This document shows positions 33,801-41,444 of a stretch of DNA of 50,949 nt, in pieces; the stretch's first letter is position 1, and each line of letters starts with the position of its first letter. Source of the DNA: Ruminiclostridium papyrosolvens C7 (GTDB lineage Bacteria; Bacillota; Clostridia; Acetivibrionales; DSM-1351); NCBI RefSeq assembly GCF_000421965.1, contig NZ_ATAY01000026.1:1-50949 (forward strand). The letters run 5' to 3'. A program made the position numbers and the translations under genes. The notes under the pieces are model-generated. The model worked only from the letters and a program-made list of their open reading frames with translations, was not told the origin of the DNA and ran no database searches.

Positions 33801-35567
33801 GCGAAAGCAATAATCGATGTAGCTATTTCGAATGAATACAAAAAAACCGGTCCTGACAGTTATAAGGTAAGGTGCTGTGATGAGGATTTTGGAGAGGTAT
33901 TTGAAGCTTTTTCAGATAGAAACATAGACTATGTATTCCATATTGCATCATTGGAAGAAAATAATGAAGATACAATTGAGAATCTCCACCGCAGTATTGA
34001 TGTGGGGATAAAAAGTATGTTTGTTTTTCTGCAGAGTATTGCAAAGTATCAGGTTAAAGTTAAAAATATTACCTCATGTATAGACAACTCAGTTACCGTA
34101 AATGGTAATGAAGAAGAAATAAAGCCTCTAAACAGGGCATTATCAGGAATGCTCAAGTCAGCTTCCAGGGAATTTGATAATATACGATTCAAAATTATTG
34201 ATATTGATGAACAAACAGACACCAGTGTGGTATTGGATGAAATACTATACGGTGAGGATATGGTATTAACAGCATACAGAAGTAATTCCAGATTTGTTGA
34301 GGCCTTCGCTGAACTTGTGCAAAGCGAACGAAGGAAAGTTTCAATCACAAATGATGGAGTATACATAATTACCGGAGGTCTTGGCGGTGTCGGGCTTGTT
34401 ATTGCAAAGCAACTGGCTGAGATGAACGGAAACGTAAAGATAGCACTTCTAAACCGCGGCAAGGCTCCACAAGAAGTCCACTCAGAAAAAGATGATAGGA
34501 CTCTCAATTCTCTGGAGAAGATTTATGAAATAACAGGAGATAAAAGTTCACTGGAAGTCATATCTGTGGATATTTCCAATAGTGAAAGTGTGGGACGTGA
34601 AATATCCTTACTAAGAGAAAAGTATGGCAAAATTAACGGTGTGATTCATTGTGCAGGTGTTGCCGGAAAAGGCTTTTTGTTGAGAAAAACATGGGACGAA
34701 TTTGAAAATGTTCTCAGATCAAAGGTATATGGTACGTGGGTCGTTGACAAGGTCACTGAAAATGATGATCTTGACTTCTTTATCATGTGCTCCTCCATAT
34801 CGTCTATTTTCACATCAAGCGGTCAGAGCGATTATTCAGCAGCAAATTCTTATATAGACAGCTTTGCTGAATTAAGAAGCAAAAGGAATAAGAACACTCT
34901 GGCAATAAATTGGACAGGCTGGAAGGAAACCGGCATGGCGGTAGACTATAAGGTCAATCAAGGGGAAAGTTTATTCAAATTTATTGATAATTCACGGGGA
35001 CAGGAAGCTTTTGAATATGCTCTGAGCTCCACTCAACAGAGAATAATTATCGGTGAGCTAAACTATGAAATGATTCAAAAAAGCCGAAATTTTCTTGATG
35101 ATTTAATTGTTTTTTCAAACAGCATCGAGAACAAGCTAAGGCAATATCAAAATTTGAATAGTGATGAAGATGAGCAAGGGGAAATAAAAATAAGCGTCTT
35201 AGGTAAAAGCAGCGGTGATATTACATCAACAGAATATCAGGTTGCAAAGGCGGTAGCTAAGACACTCAGATTCGAAGAAGTAAATATTTATGACAAGTTC
35301 TTTGAAATGGGTGGGGATTCACTGCTTGCAGCTTCCTTTAAAAAGGAGTTGGATAAATTATTTCCGGATGTAGTTGATATTACAGATGTGTTTACGTATG
35401 TATCCGTTTACGAAATGGCCAAATATATAGACGGTAAAATAAATCCGCCCGGACCAGGTGTAACGGAAGAAAATAAAGTTCAGACGGATGATGAGTTAAG
35501 AGATTTATTAATGAAACTCAACTCCGGCTCCATTGATATTGAAGAAGCGGAGAAAAGGCTGCTATAA
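30840..35567 (+). CDS. AT-less polyketide synthase PKS1 (KS-DH-KR-ACP)
   Basis: 1,575 aa from ATG 30840 (GGGAGAGG upstream; the frame is open to TTG 30816). The KS domain (about 30-455) has Cys202 in DTACSSS, His337 in EAHGTAT and His377 in TNVGH, so is competent. A post-KS linker leads to a DH (about 660-940) with His688 in EHVIGRNHVLPG and Asp855 in LLDGAV. The KR (about 960-1360) has TGGLGGVG at 1178-1185 and Tyr1332 in DYSAAN. The ACP carries Ser1494 in GGDSL. The C-terminal LMKLNSGSIDIEEAEKRLL is a docking-like helix pair. There is no AT, ER, MT or TE. It would extend a chain by one C2 unit per pass and reduce/dehydrate it to an enoyl product. Confidence 0.92.
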   Translation: MNLNVDMEDFISAIHNQNKLVQQKPISTTDIAIIGISAKIGSAEDVNEFWDYIGNGYDLIDTFPPDRQRDIDRYLKTCFGKESSSFIEMAYLKNVDLFDAGLFNMTPVEAELMDPVQRIFLECMLVAAEDAGYGGNRLFGSKTGVYVGCNSNTNDNYFSMISALSPSKMGLALAGNLNSVVASRFSYLFNLRGPAEVIDTACSSSLVAVHTACQAIRNGEVDMAFAGGIKIGLIPKAVSNENDIGITSSTGRTKTFDDEADGTGAGEGAGVVLLKPLYKAIEDGDNIHAVIKGTATNQDGTSVGITAPNSQAQTDVLLAAWEDAKINPLTLQYIEAHGTATNLGDPIEIESITRAFQRYTDRTQFCAVGSVKTNVGHLDCAAGIAGLINGVMMLKNRKMPPNIHYKSGNRKIDFINSPVYINEKLDSWERGQMPRRCGVSSFGISGTNCHMVLEEAPAVIESEKDSGYHILTISAKNRKTVDKILNSYSQWMEGNKEVSLRDLCYTTNIGRGHYNCRMAIIINDGGDSKPADALRSRDSENTFYGEFQISTNNELQNKEGCITIQQKAEYTKKAKEIVNNLISEKSQQIKKVLLQELALLYVSGADVEWDILYKEQFCKMLSIPTYPFNHKRYWISGEKRVNTANFTTKKEYEKRLHPLLDQCLVDSMEIVVFSRNIHVDNCWELKEHVIGRNHVLPGTAFVEMVHKAGSRFYRTNCIEIDELLFLMPFSCNEGEQREIQVIAKNTNDCIEIGIVSADVNESEKTWISHVTAKVRKTSPNVVGKCDIAEIIKRCPETLDVYSKGHSQNGHVAVTDRWKTNRMVHFNETELVAKFELSEEYHKGLNDYYLYPPLLDGAVNIGNIFTKSGFCLPLSYGNAKFYKPLPSEFYSYLKVKNLKSSDEITIFDVCIISKEGEIIAEIDDYILKEVDEREMSRVKGEMLYSVKWIESQRIQTADSSLFADKSVLLIRTENQQDNRIYKQVKTLNAKAIIDVAISNEYKKTGPDSYKVRCCDEDFGEVFEAFSDRNIDYVFHIASLEENNEDTIENLHRSIDVGIKSMFVFLQSIAKYQVKVKNITSCIDNSVTVNGNEEEIKPLNRALSGMLKSASREFDNIRFKIIDIDEQTDTSVVLDEILYGEDMVLTAYRSNSRFVEAFAELVQSERRKVSITNDGVYIITGGLGGVGLVIAKQLAEMNGNVKIALLNRGKAPQEVHSEKDDRTLNSLEKIYEITGDKSSLEVISVDISNSESVGREISLLREKYGKINGVIHCAGVAGKGFLLRKTWDEFENVLRSKVYGTWVVDKVTENDDLDFFIMCSSISSIFTSSGQSDYSAANSYIDSFAELRSKRNKNTLAINWTGWKETGMAVDYKVNQGESLFKFIDNSRGQEAFEYALSSTQQRIIIGELNYEMIQKSRNFLDDLIVFSNSIENKLRQYQNLNSDEDEQGEIKISVLGKSSGDITSTEYQVAKAVAKTLRFEEVNIYDKFFEMGGDSLLAASFKKELDKLFPDVVDITDVFTYVSVYEMAKYIDGKINPPGPGVTEENKVQTDDELRDLLMKLNSGSIDIEEAEKRLL

Positions 35568-35585
35568 ATCGGGAGGAGAAATAAT

Positions 35586-38500
35586 ATGAGTAATTTAAAA
35601 AAGTACATTTTGGAGCAGGTCGGAAGCAAAAAATTGTCGCAAGATGATGCTTTTAAAATGTTAAAAGAACTCCAGGAGAGCAATTATGCGAAGGATGAAA
35701 TAGCTATAATCGGTATGGCTTGCAAGCTTCCGGAGGCAGAAAATCCACAGGAATTCTGGAATAACCTTATAAGTGAGTATAGGTGTTTTATTCCAATGCC
35801 TTCTGAGAGGCACGATTTTTACGACCCTTTTAGGAATCCTCATTACGCTGAATTTTTAGGAATGAAAGCTATACCAAGACAAACAGAAACAGAGGATACC
35901 AGTCTTGTTTCTGTAATTACTGATATTGATAAGTTCGATGCTGCCTTTTTTGGGATTCCCCCCAGAGAGGCAAAATATATTCACCCGGGACAAAGAATAT
36001 TTCTGCAAACTGCATGGTCTGCTATTGAAGATGCCGGTTATGGTGTAGATAATATACAGGGCAGTAATACGGGTGTGTTTGTTGGTGAAGATCGTAATAA
36101 TACACTTTTATACAAATACATAACCGAGCCTGACCAGATGCATCTGACCGGGTCATGGGAAGGAATAATGGCAAGCCGAATAAATTACATATTTAACCTC
36201 AGGGGACCATCAATGGTTTTGGATACGGCATGTTCTTCGGGTTTAGTTGCTATTCATGAGGCAAGTAATGCCTTAAAGAACCATGATTGTGAAATGGCAA
36301 TTGCCGGGGGTATTTCGTTGGGTGGAGGAACAACAGGGACCGGGCCTGACGATGAGGATGCCACAGAAGATGCATTGGCTGCAGTTGCATCTGATGACGT
36401 TGTCAGGGCCTTTGATAAAAAGTGCTCAGGAACTGTTTTCGGAGAAGGGTGTATAGCAATTGTGCTAAAACTCTTAAAAAATGCTATAAAAGACGGAGAT
36501 AATATATATGGTGTAATAAAGGGAAGTGCTCTGAATAATGATGGGGCATCCAACGGTATTACAGCACCAAATCCGGTTGCTCAGGAAGATGTAATAAAAG
36601 AGGCATGGAGCAATGCAAACATTAATCCTGAGACCGTTCAATATGTTGAGGCTCACGGAACAGGTACTATATTGGGAGATCCTATAGAGGTAAAAGGTCT
36701 TACTAATGCTTTTCAAAAGTTTACCAATAAAAAACAATTCTGTGGTCTGGGTTCATTAAAGACTAATATGGGACATATGGTCGGAGCGTCAGGATGTGCC
36801 GGTGTAATGAAAGTGGTCCTAGGCTTACAGAACAATGTCATCCCGGCGAGCATGTATTTTGAGGAGCCAAACCCACATATTAATTTTGTTGACTCACCTA
36901 TGTTTGTTGTAGATAAACCTCTACCTTGGGAGAAAAGGGATTTGCCGAGAAGGGCAGGGGTCAGTTCCTTTGGATTCAGCGGAACAAATGGCCATGCAAT
37001 TATTGAAGAAGCTCCTGTATTGGAAGAAAGAAATGATATAAAGGACGGGAAGCTTAATGTTATTACTCTTTCAGCAAAAAGCGAAACGGCCATTAACAAC
37101 CTTGTTAAACGATATCAAAAATTCTTGTGTGACAAGGTAGAGCTTGATATTAAAGATGCCTGCTATACAGCGAATACAGGTAGAGGGCATTATGAATACA
37201 GGATTATAATGTTGATTGATGATTTGAACTCATTAAAAGAAAAAATCAATCTTTTAGCAGAACGAGGAATAGCTACCTACCCTGAAGAAAACATCTTCTT
37301 CGGTCAGCATAAAATTGTATCGGATAAAAGACAATCTTTGCAGGATAATGAAATCAAAGAAGCAGGACTGCGTACATTAAATACTGAGGTTGAGCAGATG
37401 ATGCCGGAGTTGTTCGAAGCTGATAAAGATTGCTATAACAGTATGCTTCAAAAAATGTGTTCATATTATGTAAAGGGCGCCAGTATTGACTGGAAAAAGC
37501 TGCATTCAGATAGAAAGAACCGCAGAGTAAGTCTGCCTACATATCCTTTTGACAAAACACATTATTGGGCAGATGTAAAGAAATCAAAAATTATAGGCAG
37601 TGTTCAAGCGGAAAACAGTACAAAAATACACTACCTTATTGACGAACTTGTTATCTCATCAATGAACGAGGATATATACCGTGCAAAACTGTCTCCTGAA
37701 ACCCATTGGGTATTGAAAGAACATGTTATCCTTGGAAACAGCACTGTTCCTGGAACCGCATACATAGAGATTGCCAGGGCTATCGGAGAGATATATTTTA
37801 ATACGGATGAGCTGGAAATCAACAATTTCATTTTTCTGACTCCACTTGTAGTACCAAATGATACACAAGTAGAACCTCAGATTATAGTTTCCAAAAATAA
37901 TGAACAAATTCAGATTACAGTCGCCAGCATGATCAAGGATGAGAAAAGCGGTGTTGAAAGATGGGTTACACATGCAAAAGGCGATATAACACAGCATAAA
38001 AAGAGTACAGCGGAAATCCTTGACTTTACGGGGGTTATAAGCTCCGAAGAGGCACAGGAATCACCTACAAACCTTCCGGCTCTTAATGCACAAGGTTTGA
38101 TGGGCCTTGGAGACAGATGGGACAATGTAGTCAAAACATACAGGCAAAATAATGTGGCAGTGAGTGAAATAAAATTATCTGACAAATATGCAGAGGATTT
38201 AAAGGAATTCAAATACCATACCAGTGTACTGGATATGGCGGTTAACAGGCCTGTTCAGGAATTTACTACGGGAATGTATCTGCCTTATTACTATAAGAAG
38301 TTCACTATGTATGCACCGCTTCCAGCACATGTATTCAGTAAGGCTATCCTTCTGGATAAGAACACCCATAATGACGAAACAAAAACATATGATGTTGTTA
38401 TATCTGATACAAACGGTAAAATTGTAGCGGAAATAGAAGGCTATGTTGTTAAAAAGGTAAACGCTTTCAATGATTACGTCGCAAACTCCTTCTATGGAAT

Positions 38501-40427
38501 AGATTGGGTTGAAACCGACAGTGACATTAAATTGAGGGATACCGGGAAACAAGTGCTATTATTTAAAGGCAATAGTGAATTATCCGAAAAGGTTGAATCC
38601 AAGCTTAGAGATAGTGCACAAAACCTTGTTACCGTTGAGTTTGGCAATGAGTTCAAGAAAGTAAATGCAAACCAGTATACTATTGGAGAGCAGGAAGATG
38701 ATTACGATATGCTTATGAAAGAATTATCTTCTACTGGCATTACTGACATAATTCATATGGGAACTGTAGATTTTGACATTTCGGACAGTAAAATTGAAGA
38801 TTACCAAAAAGCTCAGAACAACAGTATCTATAGTCTGCTATTCACTTCAAGAACTATGCTTAAAAACAAAATAAGCGGAGAGATAAATTTTGTTTTAGTT
38901 ACTGACAATGCTCAGGAGGTTAACGGCAGTGAAAAGACGGTTAAACCTCTGAATGCAGCATTTATAGCACTGGCAAAAACAATTGTCATGGAATATCCGA
39001 ATATCAAGATCAGAAGTATAGATATTGACGAAAACACTGATTTTGAATTGGTTTACAAGGAAATCCATAACGCCGAGTATCGCCTGAGAACTGCCTACAG
39101 GAATAACACAAGATACAGAGAGTGCCTTGTAAGGCAGGAGGTAAGCAACTCGGAGGAATCAATAACCGGAATTAAAATCAAGAATCAGGGAGCATATTTA
39201 ATTACCGGAGGAACAGGTGGTCTTGGCTTGGAAGTTGCCAGATACCTGGCAATGAAAAATAAAACAAATATTTGTCTTGTATCAAGAAAAGAGCTTCCTT
39301 CCAGAGATACTTGGAGTAATATATTGCTGGAAGCTTCAGATAAAAAATTATGCAAGATAATAAGCAAAATACAAGAGATAGAAGAACAGGGATCTGTTGT
39401 TTCAACATATAGCTCCGACATAAGTGATAAATGTCAAATGGAGGCAGTTTCCAACGACATAATAAAGAAATTCGGGAAAATAAACGGTATATTCCATTGT
39501 GCAGGTATTGCAGGTGATGGCTTCTTGTTCAATAAAAAAGCAGAAGTATTCGCTAATGTCCTGAATCCAAAAATAGATGGAACAAAGGTTTTAGAGTGTA
39601 TAACCGAAAATCAGGATTTGGATTTCCTTATCTTATTCTCCTCTATGACCACGTTTTTCAGTGCACCCGGACAAGGTGACTATACAGTAGCAAATGGATA
39701 TCTTGACGCATATGCCCAATACAGAAACAAAATGGGTAAAAGAACCTTTGCTATTAACTGGCCTGGTTGGAGCGAAACTGGTATGGCAGTTGATTACAAT
39801 ATAGCGAATGCAGTTACATTGTTTAAATCAATTCCTACCAACAGGGCACTTTCAGCATTGGATACTATAATAAGCACAGGCATTACAAATGTAATCCCCG
39901 GAGAAATTGATTACGATATACTGATGTCTTTGGTGGATGCTATGCCAATGCTGTTATCCGAAGAGTTTACCAAGGCATTATCCAGAAGGAAGAAAAATAG
40001 TGAGGCCAAGACTGGTAAGGCAGCTTCTTATGAATCTTTGCAATCAAGAGAAATAGTTATACTTGGAAAGCCGGCCGATGAGCTCACTGAGTCTGAAACC
40101 AAACTGGCACAAATATATGCAGCTGTACTGGAACTTAACGAAATTGATATTTATGACAGCTTCAATGCCATGGGCGGTGACTCCATTATCGCAACGGAAG
40201 TATTCAAAATATTAAACCACTATTATCAAGGATTATTAGAGGTTTCGGATATGTTTGTTTATCCGACAGTTGCTGAGATGGCTGAATACGTTGACAGCAA
40301 GCTTCTTAGCAGCGGACCTTCAGCATTGGAGGAGAATGAGAAAGTGGATGATATGCTGGAGAAATTCGAAGAGGGAGAAATTGAAGTAGAAGAAATGATT
40401 CAATTCTTTGAATCAGAGGATGATTAA
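35586..40427 (+). CDS. AT-less polyketide synthase PKS2 (KS-DH-KR-ACP)
   Basis: 1,613 aa. The N-terminal docking-like helices (LKKYILEQVGSKKLSQDDA, FKMLKELQESN) suit the PKS1 C-terminus. The KS (about 35-480) has Cys216 in DTACSSG, His357 in EAHGTGT and His397 in TNMGH. The DH (about 690-980) has His713 in EHVILGNSTVPG and Asp883 in VLDMAV. The KR has TGGTGGLG from 1207 and Tyr1366 in DYTVAN. The ACP has Ser1533 in GGDSI. The C-terminus is an acidic docking-like tail (MLEKFEEGEIEVEEMIQFF). Domain content is the same as PKS1, implying a second C2 extension with reduction and dehydration, or iterative use. GGGAGGAG precedes ATG 35586; 18 bases after PKS1. Confidence 0.92.
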   Translation: MSNLKKYILEQVGSKKLSQDDAFKMLKELQESNYAKDEIAIIGMACKLPEAENPQEFWNNLISEYRCFIPMPSERHDFYDPFRNPHYAEFLGMKAIPRQTETEDTSLVSVITDIDKFDAAFFGIPPREAKYIHPGQRIFLQTAWSAIEDAGYGVDNIQGSNTGVFVGEDRNNTLLYKYITEPDQMHLTGSWEGIMASRINYIFNLRGPSMVLDTACSSGLVAIHEASNALKNHDCEMAIAGGISLGGGTTGTGPDDEDATEDALAAVASDDVVRAFDKKCSGTVFGEGCIAIVLKLLKNAIKDGDNIYGVIKGSALNNDGASNGITAPNPVAQEDVIKEAWSNANINPETVQYVEAHGTGTILGDPIEVKGLTNAFQKFTNKKQFCGLGSLKTNMGHMVGASGCAGVMKVVLGLQNNVIPASMYFEEPNPHINFVDSPMFVVDKPLPWEKRDLPRRAGVSSFGFSGTNGHAIIEEAPVLEERNDIKDGKLNVITLSAKSETAINNLVKRYQKFLCDKVELDIKDACYTANTGRGHYEYRIIMLIDDLNSLKEKINLLAERGIATYPEENIFFGQHKIVSDKRQSLQDNEIKEAGLRTLNTEVEQMMPELFEADKDCYNSMLQKMCSYYVKGASIDWKKLHSDRKNRRVSLPTYPFDKTHYWADVKKSKIIGSVQAENSTKIHYLIDELVISSMNEDIYRAKLSPETHWVLKEHVILGNSTVPGTAYIEIARAIGEIYFNTDELEINNFIFLTPLVVPNDTQVEPQIIVSKNNEQIQITVASMIKDEKSGVERWVTHAKGDITQHKKSTAEILDFTGVISSEEAQESPTNLPALNAQGLMGLGDRWDNVVKTYRQNNVAVSEIKLSDKYAEDLKEFKYHTSVLDMAVNRPVQEFTTGMYLPYYYKKFTMYAPLPAHVFSKAILLDKNTHNDETKTYDVVISDTNGKIVAEIEGYVVKKVNAFNDYVANSFYGIDWVETDSDIKLRDTGKQVLLFKGNSELSEKVESKLRDSAQNLVTVEFGNEFKKVNANQYTIGEQEDDYDMLMKELSSTGITDIIHMGTVDFDISDSKIEDYQKAQNNSIYSLLFTSRTMLKNKISGEINFVLVTDNAQEVNGSEKTVKPLNAAFIALAKTIVMEYPNIKIRSIDIDENTDFELVYKEIHNAEYRLRTAYRNNTRYRECLVRQEVSNSEESITGIKIKNQGAYLITGGTGGLGLEVARYLAMKNKTNICLVSRKELPSRDTWSNILLEASDKKLCKIISKIQEIEEQGSVVSTYSSDISDKCQMEAVSNDIIKKFGKINGIFHCAGIAGDGFLFNKKAEVFANVLNPKIDGTKVLECITENQDLDFLILFSSMTTFFSAPGQGDYTVANGYLDAYAQYRNKMGKRTFAINWPGWSETGMAVDYNIANAVTLFKSIPTNRALSALDTIISTGITNVIPGEIDYDILMSLVDAMPMLLSEEFTKALSRRKKNSEAKTGKAASYESLQSREIVILGKPADELTESETKLAQIYAAVLELNEIDIYDSFNAMGGDSIIATEVFKILNHYYQGLLEVSDMFVYPTVAEMAEYVDSKLLSSGPSALEENEKVDDMLEKFEEGEIEVEEMIQFFESEDD

Positions 40428-40464
40428 TAATCATACCAGATAATGAGATCAGGAAGGAAAACCT

Positions 40465-41427
40465 ATGGAAAAACTAGGAGTTATTTTCCCGGGAACGGCA
40501 TCTTTTTACACCGGCATGGGAAAAGAATTGTATATAAATTATCCCATCGCAATGGAAACATACAGGGAAATAGAGTCACTTACCGGATATAATTTGACCG
40601 ACAGGCTCTTTGACAGTTACTGCTGTGCAGAGTTTACCACAGAGGAAAAGAAACTGTCTGTTTTAGCGGCTGAGATCATAGGTTTCAAGTTATGGCAGGA
40701 GAAATATAGAATTAGCCCCGAATGTTTTGTTACAGAGGGTTTGGGGATTGTTCCGGCACTGGTATGTGCCGGGGCAATCACTATAAATGAGGCTATATGT
40801 ATTATTCATGATACATGTAATGTGGAAAAAACCATATTCAAGATTCCGGAATACCCAATACTTTCAGAAGCCAACGGGTATACGGAGTTTGAAAAGGAAG
40901 ATATCCCATGCTTTGTTAAAAAGACTTTGGATGTTGAAAGTCTGAATATTAAAGAGTGTACGACCGCCTTAATAAATCGGCAAATAGACTGTTTATTGGA
41001 AATAGGACCTGATAACCGTTTGTTTAAGGAATTCAGCGCTATGTCCCAGAAGTTCATTTGCGGTTACTTTGATACAATGAAGGATAGAAATTACATAATT
41101 GAGAATATCAGCTTTAAGAAGTTTTTCAATATGAAGTATTTTATTATGAGACTTCTTGGAATTGCAGCGTCAACACGGAATTTCAGTACTGACTATTCAA
41201 ACTATGAGTCGGAAGTAGTAAAAAATTACGGAAAACTTAAGGAATTATGTGACGGGGTTGAGAAAAGCGGATTGGAGATATCCGGGAATCATGTCTGTGA
41301 AGCTGTAAAGTTGTTAGATAGTATTCTAATGTACAAGAAGGTACCATCGGAAGAAATAGCTGAACGTTACAGTATGCTTACTGAAGAAACGCTGATTTGT
41401 ATTAATAATTATATTGATATGGATTAA
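40465..41427 (+). CDS. Catalytically dead, truncated acyltransferase homologue
   Basis: 320 aa. It begins like an acyltransferase (LGVIFPGTASFYTGMGKELY; compare VFLFPGQGSQYVGMG), but the GHSLGE motif reads TEGLGI, so both the His and the nucleophile Ser are gone. The whole segment holding the ferredoxin-like subdomain and catalytic His (about 80-90 residues) is missing. It keeps LLEIGPDNRLFKEF and the same C-terminal extra domain as the active acyltransferase (RLLGIAASTRNF, VVKNYGKLKEL, LLDSILMYKK). The frame is intact with a GGAAGGAAA ribosome binding site, so it is a maintained protein, not a random wreck. A structural or regulatory partner role is inference. Confidence 0.8.
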   Translation: MEKLGVIFPGTASFYTGMGKELYINYPIAMETYREIESLTGYNLTDRLFDSYCCAEFTTEEKKLSVLAAEIIGFKLWQEKYRISPECFVTEGLGIVPALVCAGAITINEAICIIHDTCNVEKTIFKIPEYPILSEANGYTEFEKEDIPCFVKKTLDVESLNIKECTTALINRQIDCLLEIGPDNRLFKEFSAMSQKFICGYFDTMKDRNYIIENISFKKFFNMKYFIMRLLGIAASTRNFSTDYSNYESEVVKNYGKLKELCDGVEKSGLEISGNHVCEAVKLLDSILMYKKVPSEEIAERYSMLTEETLICINNYIDMD

Positions 41428-41444
41428 TAAATCAGGAGAATATC

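Noticed and set aside
34049..34507. 152-aa minus-strand open frame
   Set aside because: Shadow of the PKS1 ketoreductase region; no independent support.
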